In this document: one piece after another, positions 41,275-50,672 of the stretch
Position numbering within the stretch: the first letter of the stretch is position 1
Layout: each line of letters opens with the position of its first letter
Assembly: GCA_958295645.1 (NCBI GenBank)
Contig: OY282361.1
Coordinates: 890,927 to 954,926 of the forward strand
Reading direction: 5' to 3'
DNA: 64,000 bases
Origin: Longimicrobiales bacterium
GTDB taxonomy: Bacteria > Gemmatimonadota > Gemmatimonadetes > Longimicrobiales > Gaopeijiaceae
Position numbers and translations under genes: made by a program
The notes under the pieces: generated by a model
Database searches by the model: none
Told to the model about the DNA's origin: nothing
What the model saw: only the letters and a program-made list of their open reading frames with translations

Positions 41275-42888
41275 TCACCGCCCTTCCGGCGCCCCATACG
41301 GATACAGCGTCGTCAGGTCCACGTTCTCGTACGGGAGCGCGTCCAAGAACGTCGTTCCCACGAACGGCTCCGGGGCCTCCACGATCACGATCGTCTTCGC
41401 GAATCCGGTCTCGTCGAAGCCGCGGCGAAAGTGGACGCGCGACTTGACCACGAACACGTCGTAGTCGGCGGGGTCGACGTCGCCCAGCTGGAACGCCTCC
41501 GGGTACAGCACCTGGGAGTAGGCCGGCGTGAGCACCACCAAGTTCCCTGCGCCGAACGACACGGCGGCGACGGCGTCGTAGCCCAGACCCTCGCCGAAGT
41601 ACTCCAGCCTGCCCCGAATGCGGTAGGGCGCGCCGCCGGAGGGGGTGAACCCGCCGATCTCGGCGTCGAAGGGATCGCCGGGGCGGGGGCCGGCCTGCGC
41701 CAGAGCCTCTAGAGTGGCCGGCGACGTGATGGTTCCGTACAGCACCTTGCCGATCCCCGCTCGCTCGAAGGCCGCAAGGACGTGCGTCGCGTCGCCGGGA
41801 CGGTCGCTGTGGTCTCCGACGGCCACGGGAGTCCGCCCGTTCGAGACCGCATCCGAGACGATACGGGCCGCCGCCTCCGGGCCGGGAAAGCGTCCCAACG
41901 CGAAATCCTCCCGCACGCGCCAGATGAAGTCGCTCATGTCGTCGGCGATCCGATCCGCCAGCGCCTGCTCGTCGTTGGTCATGACGTGGACCGTGGCGCC
42001 CACGTCCGGCACGTCCGACCAGGGGTAGCCGTAGAAGACGCTCACGTACGCGCCGGGCTCCCGGGCCTCCCAGCGCCGGGCTCGCTCCATGATGTCCATG
42101 GACGGCGAGGCTCCGGTCCACTGAAGCACCGTGGCCGTAATGACGCCGGGCTTTCGAGTGGCCGTGGCCGGCCGGTACTCGCCGCGGGCGGCCAAGCGCA
42201 GGGTGTGGGCGGCGCGCTCCCCCTGCCGGCGCGCGTCGTAGTGAGGGTAGCGCTTGGTCGTGAAGGCGAAGTCGGCGTGCTCCAGAAAGGCCGCGTCCTC
42301 GTTGCCGTGAAGGTCGAAGGTGGCGGCGATGGGCACGCCGGGTCCCACCACCTCCCGGAACCGGCGGGCGATCTCGGCTTCGGGGCGCGGGACCTCCCGA
42401 ACGGCCATTGCGCCGTGGAGGGCCAAGTAGACCGCGTCCACCGGCATCCGGGCCTCCAAGTCCGACACCATGGCCTCCAGGAAGTGGTCGAACGTCTCCT
42501 TCGTGTTCCAGCTTCGGGAGGAGCCGCCGAAGACGCCGTCCGGCGACGACAGCGGCACCAGTTCCACGTCGCCCAACTCCCGGGCTCGCTGGGCGAAGCC
42601 GCGCATGTACGCGCCCGACGCCAACAACGCCTCTCTCGAGAGCGGCTCGCTCTGCCTAAGCCAGTCCTCGACCCGCGTGTCGCCGCCGGGACAGAACGTG
42701 CACGTCTCGTGCTGGAACTTGGCCACGGCGAAACGGAGCGGAGCAGGAGGCTCGCCGGGGGTGCAAGAGGAGAGAACGGCTCCGGCGAACGCGGCGAGGA
42801 GACCTGCGGCCAGCACGCGTGGAGTCGTTGGGGCCGCGAGTCGGGTGCGGGTCGGCGTCTTGCCGCAATCGTCGACCGGTTTCATCAT
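41275..42888 (-). CDS. M81 family (MlrC-like) metallopeptidase, lipoprotein
   Basis: 537 residues. A lipoprotein signal ends in the lipobox LSSC at about residue 42. The M81/MlrC domain follows: FAVAKFQHETCTF, DAVYLALHGAM, FDLHGNED (metal ligands), VGDHSDRPGDATH, and the C-terminal MlrC domain. The type member, MlrC, opens linearised microcystin, but most members have unknown substrates. The first ATG of a pair at 42888 is used; the upstream open frame to 43116 is a shadow. Divergent from the GWxTD-like gene across only 44 bp. Confidence 0.87.
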   Translation of the reverse strand: MMKPVDDCGKTPTRTRLAAPTTPRVLAAGLLAAFAGAVLSSCTPGEPPAPLRFAVAKFQHETCTFCPGGDTRVEDWLRQSEPLSREALLASGAYMRGFAQRARELGDVELVPLSSPDGVFGGSSRSWNTKETFDHFLEAMVSDLEARMPVDAVYLALHGAMAVREVPRPEAEIARRFREVVGPGVPIAATFDLHGNEDAAFLEHADFAFTTKRYPHYDARRQGERAAHTLRLAARGEYRPATATRKPGVITATVLQWTGASPSMDIMERARRWEAREPGAYVSVFYGYPWSDVPDVGATVHVMTNDEQALADRIADDMSDFIWRVREDFALGRFPGPEAAARIVSDAVSNGRTPVAVGDHSDRPGDATHVLAAFERAGIGKVLYGTITSPATLEALAQAGPRPGDPFDAEIGGFTPSGGAPYRIRGRLEYFGEGLGYDAVAAVSFGAGNLVVLTPAYSQVLYPEAFQLGDVDPADYDVFVVKSRVHFRRGFDETGFAKTIVIVEAPEPFVGTTFLDALPYENVDLTTLYPYGAPEGR

Positions 42889-42932
42889 AGCGATAGTTGT
42901 AAGGAGGGAAGACGCCCATACTACGGAATCTC

Positions 42933-44813
42933 GTGGCAACTTGTCCAGCCGCAGCGACGAGGTCGGACGCTTGGGCCTTCGTCCTTTGGGCGGTGGTTGG
43001 GGTTGTGCCGATGGTGGTTCCGGTCGGCGCGGTAGCCGCCTCAGCAACGGGTTGGCCGGGGACATCGAACCACGTGGTGCAGAAGGCCGGCGCCCAACCC
43101 ATCCACCCCCGCCCACCCCCGCCCGACTCCGCCGACGCCCGCGACCACGCCCGCCGGCTCCAGGCCCGCTTCGAGAGACTCCGCCTTCGCGAGGCCCCGC
43201 GCACCTTAGGGGGGCACCCGGAATGCGACGACATCGTGGGGCGGCTCTGCATCTGGCACGGCGACGATCCCGATTCGCTGCCCCGCGAGCCGTCCCCGGT
43301 GACCGAGGCGCGGGCGCGGATGCTTGCCGGCCTCGATTCCGTCGCCCTCCGGATTCCCGGGGACGCCTGGGTGTTCGGACAGCGCATCCGCTACTTGGCC
43401 GAGGCGGGCCGCCTGGGGGAGGCCGCGGGGCTCGCCGCGGCTTGCGGCCTCCCCGAGGCTTGGCGGTGCGACGCGTACATGGGCTTCGTCCGCCACCAAC
43501 AGGGAGACGCGCAGGCCGCCGAGGCCGCGTTTCGTTCCGCGCTCGCCGCCATGCCCTCCGAGCGGGCGGCGCAATGGGCGGACGTGTCGCCGCTCCTGGA
43601 CCGCGGCCTTCGAAGCTGGCTCGAGGCCCAACCGGACTCGGCGACGGCGGCGGAGCATCTGTGGACGCTGGCCGATCCGCTCTTTCTGTCCGCGGGGAAC
43701 GATCGGTGGACGGCGCACATGAGCCGCTGGACGTACGCCATGAGTTCGGAGCGGACGTGGACGCCGCACCAGATGCGGTGGGGCGACGACTTGACCAAGG
43801 TGGTGGTGCGCTACGGCTGGCCGGCGGCCTGGGAGTCGTCCTGGCCGAGGGCGGGCCAGAGGACCGGATCGGCCGTCGGCCACGACTCGCCCGGCGTCCG
43901 CCGAACCTTCCCCGGCCGCGAAGTGTTGGAGCCCGGTCGCGAGGCTGCCGTCCACTGGCCGGAGAGCCGACGCGGACCGACCGCGTACCTGCCGCCGTAT
44001 CTCGACTCGCTGGGCGCCCTCGATGGCCAGATCGGTCGGTTCCGGAGGCCGAACGGGGTCTTCGTCGTCGCCGCGGCCGAAGTGCCGGGCCCGGCGGAAC
44101 TGCCCGAACCAGCGCCGCAGGCGAAATCGGGGCTGCCGGATCCCGCGTCGCTCGCGAATCCGGCGCTGCCCGGCGAGGCCGCTCTGGCCGGGCTGTTTCT
44201 CGCCCGCGACGGCAGAGTTGCGATGAGCGCGTGGGGCGCCGTCGCTCCAGGCGCTGCGGTCCGCCTGTCCGGCCTCGTCCCCGGCGAAGGCACGGGCGTA
44301 GTCAGCTTGGAGGCATGGACGCCGAGTCGCCGGGTGGCCTACCGGTTGCGCCAGGGGACGAGCTTGGCCGCCCAGATGCCCGGTCTTCTCGCCCTGTCCG
44401 ATCTGGTGCTCCTGGAAGCCGCCGCCGACCCGCGGGACGCCTCGCAAACCGCGAACGTCCTTCGAGGCGGCACGGTTTATCGCGGCGACGACTCGCTCAA
44501 CGTCGCCTTCGAGGTCTACGGCCTCGGCCCCGGGTCCCAAACCATCTCGTTCAGGGCTTGGGTCGCAGGCGGCGAAGGTCTGCTGTCCCGCCTTGCCCGC
44601 TGGCTCCGTCTACGGGGTCCGAGCCGAGAAGTGTCCGTGGAGTGGGAAGAAGCGAGCCCTCCTGGACTCCCGCCGCTCTTTCGGGTGTTGCGGCTCCGCC
44701 TACCGGGCCTGGACGCTGGAGACTACGAGCTGACGGTCGAAGTCTCCGTCCCAGGGCGGACGCCGACACGGCGGAACCGTCGTTTTGTCGTCGAGCCCAT
44801 TGGTGCGCCGTAG
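42933..44813 (+). CDS. GWxTD-like secreted protein
   Basis: 626 residues. The hydrophobic N-terminus (about residues 13-36) looks like a signal peptide. Residues 100-240 are helical and TPR-like (YLAEAGRLGEAAGLAAACG). Next comes a domain with WTYAMSSERTWTPHQMRWGDDLTKVVVRYGWP, resembling the GWxTD family, then beta-rich C-terminal domains. GWxTD proteins are typical of Gemmatimonadota-like bacteria and their function is unknown. The start is a GTG at 42933; AAGGAGG lies rather far upstream, so the start is less sure. Confidence 0.7.
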   Translation: MATCPAAATRSDAWAFVLWAVVGVVPMVVPVGAVAASATGWPGTSNHVVQKAGAQPIHPRPPPPDSADARDHARRLQARFERLRLREAPRTLGGHPECDDIVGRLCIWHGDDPDSLPREPSPVTEARARMLAGLDSVALRIPGDAWVFGQRIRYLAEAGRLGEAAGLAAACGLPEAWRCDAYMGFVRHQQGDAQAAEAAFRSALAAMPSERAAQWADVSPLLDRGLRSWLEAQPDSATAAEHLWTLADPLFLSAGNDRWTAHMSRWTYAMSSERTWTPHQMRWGDDLTKVVVRYGWPAAWESSWPRAGQRTGSAVGHDSPGVRRTFPGREVLEPGREAAVHWPESRRGPTAYLPPYLDSLGALDGQIGRFRRPNGVFVVAAAEVPGPAELPEPAPQAKSGLPDPASLANPALPGEAALAGLFLARDGRVAMSAWGAVAPGAAVRLSGLVPGEGTGVVSLEAWTPSRRVAYRLRQGTSLAAQMPGLLALSDLVLLEAAADPRDASQTANVLRGGTVYRGDDSLNVAFEVYGLGPGSQTISFRAWVAGGEGLLSRLARWLRLRGPSREVSVEWEEASPPGLPPLFRVLRLRLPGLDAGDYELTVEVSVPGRTPTRRNRRFVVEPIGAP

Positions 44814-44855
44814 GCTCCAGCCAGATAGAACCGCGCGGGCGTCAAGCCAGGACGT

Positions 44856-45606
44856 TCAGCGTTCGACCAACTTGACCCGGGCGAGGACAAGCTGCGGGGA
44901 GTCGTAGCGGTCGTCTATGCCGTACAACAGGATTCGGTCGCCTTCGAAGTGGGCTTCGGCTCCCCAGCGTCTCCCTTCGTGGCCTTCCTCGAAGACGACG
45001 GGCGTCGCTTCCGAGTTCGGCGGATCGAGCACGTAGCCGATGACTCCTGCCATGGCCGCCCTCACGAACAGGCGCCCGTCGGCAAGCGGCTGGAGGCTTC
45101 TTGCCGACGTCCCTCCCAGCACGACCGCGGGTCCACCGAACGCTTCCACGAGTTCGGCGTGCTCTTGAAGTTCCTTTGACCGCGCAGGCTCCGGAAGAAA
45201 GTTTGCGTGGAGCAATGTGCCGTCGGGCGCGTAGCTGAGCAGGGCCAGACTGGGACCGTCGAACACATGGACGGCGCCGTCTGGGGTGACTGCGACCAGA
45301 TTGGTACGATAAACGAAGACGCCCTCGTAGTTGGTTCGGAAGGAAGTGCAGGTTGTGGTCGAAGAGGACCAGCCGGTTGTTCCCTGCGTCGGCGATCAGG
45401 TAGCCTTGCTCGGTTGGTTCGGCGTCGGGGGTTGCAAATAACACGTCCTCGCCCAGATCGGGCGCCTGGACGATGACTTCGCCGATCTCGAAGGCGAACG
45501 GGCTCTCGGCGAAGTAGCCGAGTTCGGGGCCGGGAACATCGGATTCGGCATTTGGTCCGCAGGCACCCACTACTGCCAGCAACGCCAACGGCTTCGGAGG
45601 CTTCAT
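44856..45606 (-). pseudogene. Deleted and frameshifted beta-propeller lipoprotein (paralogue of 40122-41162)
   Basis: The N-terminal part from the ATG at 45606 (leader with GACGP, then YFAESPFAFEIGE and GYLIADAGNNRLVLFD) matches residues 1-83 of the intact copy. The C-terminal part from about 45345, in another frame (TSFRTNYEGVF, then TNLVAVTPDG, LSYAPDGTLL, ending ARVKLVER), matches its last 165 or so residues. About 95 codons between them are gone and the frame is shifted, so the loss is about 284-286 bp. The two halves cannot make one protein. Confidence 0.85.
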
Positions 45607-45802
45607 GGCCTTCGTTCCAGTTCCTCGCGCGCACTAGCATGGGCACGCTACCCGCGGGCACGCTACTGCTGGTGCCGTCCGGCTTGGACTCGGGGAAGCG
45701 CGGAGTGAGGGGTTCGCCTTGCGGGGGGTTGGAAACGCGTTTCCCGAGGCCATTAAACTACGAGACCCCTTCCTTCATGCCCACGCCCTCCCTGGAGCAA
45801 GC

Positions 45803-47572
45803 TTGAACGACATCCGACTCGCCTGGCTCGCCGCCGCAATCCTCCTCGCCCCAGGCCCTGCCGCCGGCCAAGCCCACAGCCTCGTCTCTCCGGCGGGCGA
45901 CGTCGACTGGAACCGCTTCTACACGGCGGCCGAGACCGACCAGATCCTCCGGGAGTTCCATGCCCTCTACCCGCACCTGACCGAACTCTACGAGATCGGC
46001 GAGAGCTACCGGGGCCGGCCCCTGATGATGATCGAAATCACCAACGAGGCCACGGGCCCGGCGCAGGACAAGCCGGCGTTGTACGTGGACGGGGGCATCC
46101 ACGCGGGCGAGCTCACGGGCTCCGCCGTGGCGACCCATTTGGTCGGCCATCTCCTGAACGGCTACGGCCGCGACCCTCGCGTCACGGCGCTGCTGGACAG
46201 GCGGGCCTTCTACGTGCGGCCCAAGTTCAACCCCGACGGCTCGGACTTGGCGCTCGTCCACGACCAGTTCCTGCGCAGCACCACGCGGCCCGTGGACGAG
46301 GACGAGGACGGGACGGCCGACGAGGATCCGCCCCAGGACTTGGACGGCGACGGCTGGATCACGCAGATGCGCGTCGCCGACCCCCACGGCGAATGGGCGG
46401 CGGACCCCGAAGACGACCGCATCTTGGTGCGCGACCCCGAGGGGCAAGTCGCCGGAGCGCGCTACACCGTCTTTCGCGAGGGCGTGGACGACGACGGGGA
46501 CGGCCGCATCAACGAAGACGGCGTCGGAGGCATCGACATGAACCGCAACTTTCCCCGCAATTGGGAGCGACGCCACCTTCAGCCGGGGGCGGGGGACTAT
46601 CCGCTGTCGGAGCCGGAGACCCGGGCCGCCGCGGAGTTCATCGACGCCCGCCGCAACATCACGGGCATCGTCCACGGCCATACGTCGGGCGGCTTCGTCT
46701 ACCGGCTGCCCTCCGCCTCGGCGCCTTCGCGGTTCCCCCGGGACGACTTGGCGCTGATCCTCCACTTGGGCGAGGAGTACACGCGGACGACGGGCCGGCC
46801 GGTGGTGCCCAGCGCGACCCATCCCACCGAGCACCGCTACGGCACGCTGATCTCCTGGGGCTACTGGGACCACGGCGTGATCGGATGGGTCCCGGAGTAC
46901 TCGCCGGGGCCGGAGGCGTGGGTGGCCGACTACGACGGCGACGGCGAGGCGAGTCCCGCCGAACAGCACCGCTTCAACGACGAGGAGCTGGGCGGGCGCT
47001 ACTTCTCGGACTGGAGGCCCTACGACCATCCGCAGCTGGGAGCGGTGGAGATCGGCGGCTGGCACTCCAAGTTCTGGGGCCAGAACCCGCCGCCCGAGTT
47101 CCTCGAGGCGGAGACGGCCCAGCAGCTGCCGTGGATTCTCTACTTGGCGGAGCAGGGTCCGCTTCTGGCCGTGACCGAGCCCAGCCTCGTGCCTCTCGGG
47201 GAAGAGGGGCTCTTCCGCGTGACCGCGACGGTGTCCAACGAGGGATTCCTGCCGACCAGCCTCACGGGGCGGGGCGCCGTGGGACGCGAGCGGGAGGACC
47301 GGTGGGTGGATCGCCAGGTCGTGCGGTCCCCGGCGGTCACGTTGGAGCACGAGGGGCTTGAACTCGTGGCGAACAGTGCGCCGGCGGGCGGGACGGCTCG
47401 CGTCGCCGTACCGCATCTGGCCGGCGCCAACTCCTTCCTGGACCGGGGCGCGGGCGCGTCGGCGACGGTGTCCTGGGTGGTGCGGAGGACGGATTCCGGG
47501 GCGCGCCTGCGGGTGGTGGCCGCATCGGACAAGGGCGGCGTGGCGCGATCGGGATGGGTCGTCGTGCGGTAA
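45803..47572 (+). CDS. M14 family zinc carboxypeptidase, secreted
   Basis: 589 residues. The signal peptide ends at about AAGQA (residue 24). The catalytic domain has the HxxE zinc motif in DGGIHAGE and the substrate Arg/Asn-type motif DMNRNFPRNW. Three Asp-rich loops (DEDEDGTADED with DLDGDGW, DDDGDGRINED, DYDGDGEAS) look like calcium-binding EF-hand or thrombospondin-type loops. A beta-rich C-terminal domain follows. The start is a TTG at 45803 with GGAG 5 bp upstream; an in-frame ATG at 45719 lies before the leader. Confidence 0.86.
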   Translation: MNDIRLAWLAAAILLAPGPAAGQAHSLVSPAGDVDWNRFYTAAETDQILREFHALYPHLTELYEIGESYRGRPLMMIEITNEATGPAQDKPALYVDGGIHAGELTGSAVATHLVGHLLNGYGRDPRVTALLDRRAFYVRPKFNPDGSDLALVHDQFLRSTTRPVDEDEDGTADEDPPQDLDGDGWITQMRVADPHGEWAADPEDDRILVRDPEGQVAGARYTVFREGVDDDGDGRINEDGVGGIDMNRNFPRNWERRHLQPGAGDYPLSEPETRAAAEFIDARRNITGIVHGHTSGGFVYRLPSASAPSRFPRDDLALILHLGEEYTRTTGRPVVPSATHPTEHRYGTLISWGYWDHGVIGWVPEYSPGPEAWVADYDGDGEASPAEQHRFNDEELGGRYFSDWRPYDHPQLGAVEIGGWHSKFWGQNPPPEFLEAETAQQLPWILYLAEQGPLLAVTEPSLVPLGEEGLFRVTATVSNEGFLPTSLTGRGAVGREREDRWVDRQVVRSPAVTLEHEGLELVANSAPAGGTARVAVPHLAGANSFLDRGAGASATVSWVVRRTDSGARLRVVAASDKGGVARSGWVVVR

Positions 47573-47660
47573 TTCCTGGAGACCGCGACCTGCGACGCAA
47601 GCAGCCCCGCTTCGGGCGCGAAAGAGGACATTTCTACTTTGGCACGACAGCCTGAACCCT

Positions 47661-47816
47661 TTGACCGCTGGACATCGCATTCCTCCCGACGTAGCTTCTC
47701 CAAGGAGCACCTCCTCGGAGGTAGCGCGGAAGCTGGACGCCATTGCGCGCGTAGCGGAGGAAGCGAAGCAGTCGGCCCGCGCCCTTGAGCACCGCGCCGA
47801 GGAAGCCCGCCCATGA
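47661..47816 (+). CDS. Possible small coupled ORF upstream of the FkbH-like gene
   Basis: A 51-residue frame, TTG start, whose TGA overlaps the ATG of the next gene (ATGA). The C-terminal two thirds are a charged helix (ARKLDAIARVAEEAKQ) that could coil. The overlap fits the coupling style of this genome, but nothing else supports it; it could be chance. Confidence 0.3.
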   Translation: MTAGHRIPPDVASPRSTSSEVARKLDAIARVAEEAKQSARALEHRAEEARP

Positions 47817-49765
47817 GCCCCGCTACCTTGTCCGCCGAGCCGACCACCGACTGGAGCGCGTACTTCCGGGAAGTTGCCCGCCAAGGTGCCGACCAACCTT
47901 CGTACGCCCGTTGCGTCGAGGCGTACCGTCGGAGTACCGAAGCACCCAACGCCGTGCCGGGCTTCATGTCGATGCGGATTGCGATCTTGCGCAACGCGAC
48001 GGTGGAGCCGTGGCTTCCCGAACTCTTCATGGCTCTTCTGCAACGGGGCATCAAGGCGTCGTTTCACGTGGGCGACTACTCCGCCTACGAACAGTACGTC
48101 GCCGACTCGTCCGGGCTAGGCGATCGCAGGCCGGACTACGTGTTCCTGTACTTCGACCCGGCAGAGCTGGCCGGCGACGCCCGCCACGATCCTCCCGCCG
48201 ACATGACGGAGGCTCTTCTGGCTCGCATCGAAGGGATCGTGCAGGGTCTGCTGGACGCCACCGGTGCCGGTTTGGTCGTCGCCAACCTGCCTCCCGGTCT
48301 GGCGGAGGCGCACTCGCTTCGCGGGGATCAGGACCCTGGGAGCTGGCATCAGCGTCGGCGCGCGGTGAACCTGGGGCTGGTCGAGCGTCTCTCCGCGAGC
48401 CCGCGAACGGCGATTCTGGACCTGGACCGGGTCGTCGGCGAGTACGGCCGATCGAAAGCGTACGACCTGCGCATGGCCTTTCTGGCCCGCAGCCCATTCT
48501 CGGCCGGCTTCCTTCCCTGCTTCGCCGACGCCTTTGCGGAGATCGTGGCCGTCGCCGCGCTCCCTCCCAAGAAGTGCGTGGTGGTGGATTGCGACAACAC
48601 GCTCTGGGGCGGCGTGCTGGGCGAAGACGGGCCGAATCGGGTCGCGATCGGCACCGAGTACCCGGGAAGCGCGTACCGGGAGTTTCAGTTCTTCCTCAAG
48701 GGACTGGGGCGGCAAGGCTTCCTGCTGGCGATGAACAGCAAGAACAACGAAGCCGACGTGCTGACGTTCATGGCCGAGTCGCCGGAGATGGCACTGCGCG
48801 AAAGAGATTTTGCGGCTCGTCGCGTCAACTGGAGCGACAAGGCGTCGAACATTGAGGAGATTGCCGACGAACTCAACATCGGCCTCGACTCGCTGATCTT
48901 CATCGACGACAGCCCGGTGGAATGCGAACGGGTGCGAACGGCCTTCCCGGAGGTCCAAGTTGAGCAGTTCCCGTCGGACCCGCTGGCGATTCCCTCCTTC
49001 ATGGCTTCGTTGCGCGGCACGGCGCGGCTTCACGTCACGGAAGACGACCTCAAGCGCACTGCCTCCATCCGTGCCAACGCCCAGCGGGAGCGGCTCCGTA
49101 GCACGGCCCCGGACATCGACGCCTTCATCCGCAACCTCCAGATCAAGCTGACGATCACCCGGCAAGATCGAAGCACGGTGCACCGCGTCAGCCAGCTCAC
49201 GCAGCGGACGAACCAGTTCAACCTTGCGACCAAGCGCTACGCAGTCAGCGACGTCGAGCGCCTCATGGACGCCGGCGTCGTCTACGCCATGCGCATGAAG
49301 GATCGGTTCTCCGACTACGGCGTGGTGGGGGTGGCGATCGCGACCCCTCGCGGTGACAAGCCGGCGGCAACCGGGGGGAACCAGCCAGCGGCGACCGGGG
49401 AACAGTCGGCGGAGACCGGCGAAGAGTGGGAGATCGACTCGTTCTTGATGAGCTGCCGGGCCTTTGGTCGCAAGATCGAGAGCGAACTACTGCGCACCAT
49501 GCTCCACGACTTGGCGAGGAGCGGTGCGCGGGTCGTCCGCGCGAATCGCGTCGCCACTCCCAAGAACGGGATGACTCGCGACTTCTATTCCCAGCACGGT
49601 TTTTCGGAGACGCCGGGCAGCGGCCATTCAGGTTACTGGATCGACCCGAGGGACGCAGGTCGGCACGACCCCGTTGATCACTTCTACAAGAGGGTCACTC
49701 TGATCGGCTTCGCAGCCACAGAACCGCAACGCTCCCAGGCGCCCCGATCAGCTCGAACGCGGTGA
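47813..49765 (+). CDS. FkbH-like HAD-IIIC family protein
   Basis: 650 residues. The N-terminal domain (about 40-235) is SGNH-like, as in FkbH proteins. The HAD-IIIC domain (about 250-390) has VVDCDNTLWGGVLGEDG and the later LIFIDDSPVE. The C-terminal region (about 420-640) is GNAT-like. FkbH enzymes dephosphorylate 1,3-bisphosphoglycerate and load glyceroyl on an acyl carrier protein; a lone ACP gene lies at 52038-52274. A 7-residue repeat, (K/Q)PAATG-like, interrupts the C-terminal domain near 516-537. The 3' end overlaps the opposing flippase-like gene by 71 bp. Confidence 0.85.
   Translation: MSPATLSAEPTTDWSAYFREVARQGADQPSYARCVEAYRRSTEAPNAVPGFMSMRIAILRNATVEPWLPELFMALLQRGIKASFHVGDYSAYEQYVADSSGLGDRRPDYVFLYFDPAELAGDARHDPPADMTEALLARIEGIVQGLLDATGAGLVVANLPPGLAEAHSLRGDQDPGSWHQRRRAVNLGLVERLSASPRTAILDLDRVVGEYGRSKAYDLRMAFLARSPFSAGFLPCFADAFAEIVAVAALPPKKCVVVDCDNTLWGGVLGEDGPNRVAIGTEYPGSAYREFQFFLKGLGRQGFLLAMNSKNNEADVLTFMAESPEMALRERDFAARRVNWSDKASNIEEIADELNIGLDSLIFIDDSPVECERVRTAFPEVQVEQFPSDPLAIPSFMASLRGTARLHVTEDDLKRTASIRANAQRERLRSTAPDIDAFIRNLQIKLTITRQDRSTVHRVSQLTQRTNQFNLATKRYAVSDVERLMDAGVVYAMRMKDRFSDYGVVGVAIATPRGDKPAATGGNQPAATGEQSAETGEEWEIDSFLMSCRAFGRKIESELLRTMLHDLARSGARVVRANRVATPKNGMTRDFYSQHGFSETPGSGHSGYWIDPRDAGRHDPVDHFYKRVTLIGFAATEPQRSQAPRSARTR
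49358..49423 (+). repeat. Three short in-frame repeats in the FkbH-like gene
   Basis: Units of 21-24 bp encode KPAATGGN, QPAATGE and QSAETGE in succession, forming a low-complexity loop in the C-terminal domain. Confidence 0.7.
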
Positions 49766-50666
49766 TCCACGTGCGCTGGGCGACTGCCAGGACGATGCTC
49801 GCGACGGTGCCGAGGACCGGCTCCAGCATGGCGACCATCGACGCCTCTCGGACGCCCACGCCCGCAGGCGCGAACACGGCTAGGTAGCCCGCCAAGTAGG
49901 CGCTGGCAAAGATCGTCGCGAAAAAGAAGAAGGAGCCGTCCGCTCCGATGCTCTTGGCGAACAGGAAGAACGCGAGTCCGTAGACCAGCCACTTAGCGGC
50001 GAACGCGGCAATCCACGGCAGCAGCGCAAGACCGGCCACCGATCCCGAGTCGAACTCGGCCTCCGTCCCCCGTCGTCGGTGGAGCAGCCGAAGCACCCAC
50101 GCCAGCGCCGCCTGCACCCGTCCGTGTCGCGCCACGCCGGCCACGATCAGCAGAAGGGCCACGCCAACCGCCCCGGCAACCCGCGGCGAGACCCCCGACA
50201 GCTGTAGCACGGCCCAGCCGCCTAGGATCGCTGCCCCCAGCAAGTGCATCAGCTGAGCAAGCACCGTTGCCGCGACCGCGACGGGAGCCGGGCAGCGCGC
50301 CCTCTCGGCCAGAGCCGCCGCGCCGACGATGTGCAGCACCTTGCCGGGCACGTACCGTCCGAAGTTCGCCAAGACGAGGGTCGCGGCGGCGGTCGGCGTC
50401 GGAACATGCGGTCCCCCTAAGCGGACGACGAGCTTCGACCACAGCCAAGCGCCAAGGGCGAGTTCGCCGAACAGCGCTGCGAAAGACGACAGAAGAAGCA
50501 CCCCATCCACCTCCGCCGGCGTCCAGTCGATCGATCGGAGCGCAGCCAGCTGAACGCCGACGCTCTGCAGGACGAACCAAGTGACCAGCCCGGTCAGCGC
50601 CAGCTTCGCAACCAAGACACCGTACTTGGCCCACGCTGGTCTCTCGTCCTTTGCCAAGGCCGACAT
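49695..50666 (-). CDS. UPF0104-like (LPG-synthase TM) flippase family membrane protein
   Basis: 323 residues, about eight hydrophobic helices. Family-like text is seen in NFGRYVPGKVLHIVGA and FAPAGVGVREASMVAML. Last of a minus-strand set with hexapeptide transferase, deacetylase, ACP and YfhO-like genes. Such proteins accompany surface-lipid or glycan loci. It begins at ATG 50666, 6 bp after the hexapeptide gene's stop. Its 3' end runs into the opposing FkbH-like gene. Confidence 0.8.
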   Translation of the reverse strand: MSALAKDERPAWAKYGVLVAKLALTGLVTWFVLQSVGVQLAALRSIDWTPAEVDGVLLLSSFAALFGELALGAWLWSKLVVRLGGPHVPTPTAAATLVLANFGRYVPGKVLHIVGAAALAERARCPAPVAVAATVLAQLMHLLGAAILGGWAVLQLSGVSPRVAGAVGVALLLIVAGVARHGRVQAALAWVLRLLHRRRGTEAEFDSGSVAGLALLPWIAAFAAKWLVYGLAFFLFAKSIGADGSFFFFATIFASAYLAGYLAVFAPAGVGVREASMVAMLEPVLGTVASIVLAVAQRTWITAFELIGAPGSVAVLWLRSRSE

Positions 50667-50672
50667 CTTCGC

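Noticed and set aside
47637-47656. Sigma-54-like TGGCACG
   Set aside because: The -12 element is not matched (CCTGA in place of TTGCA), so there is no real support.
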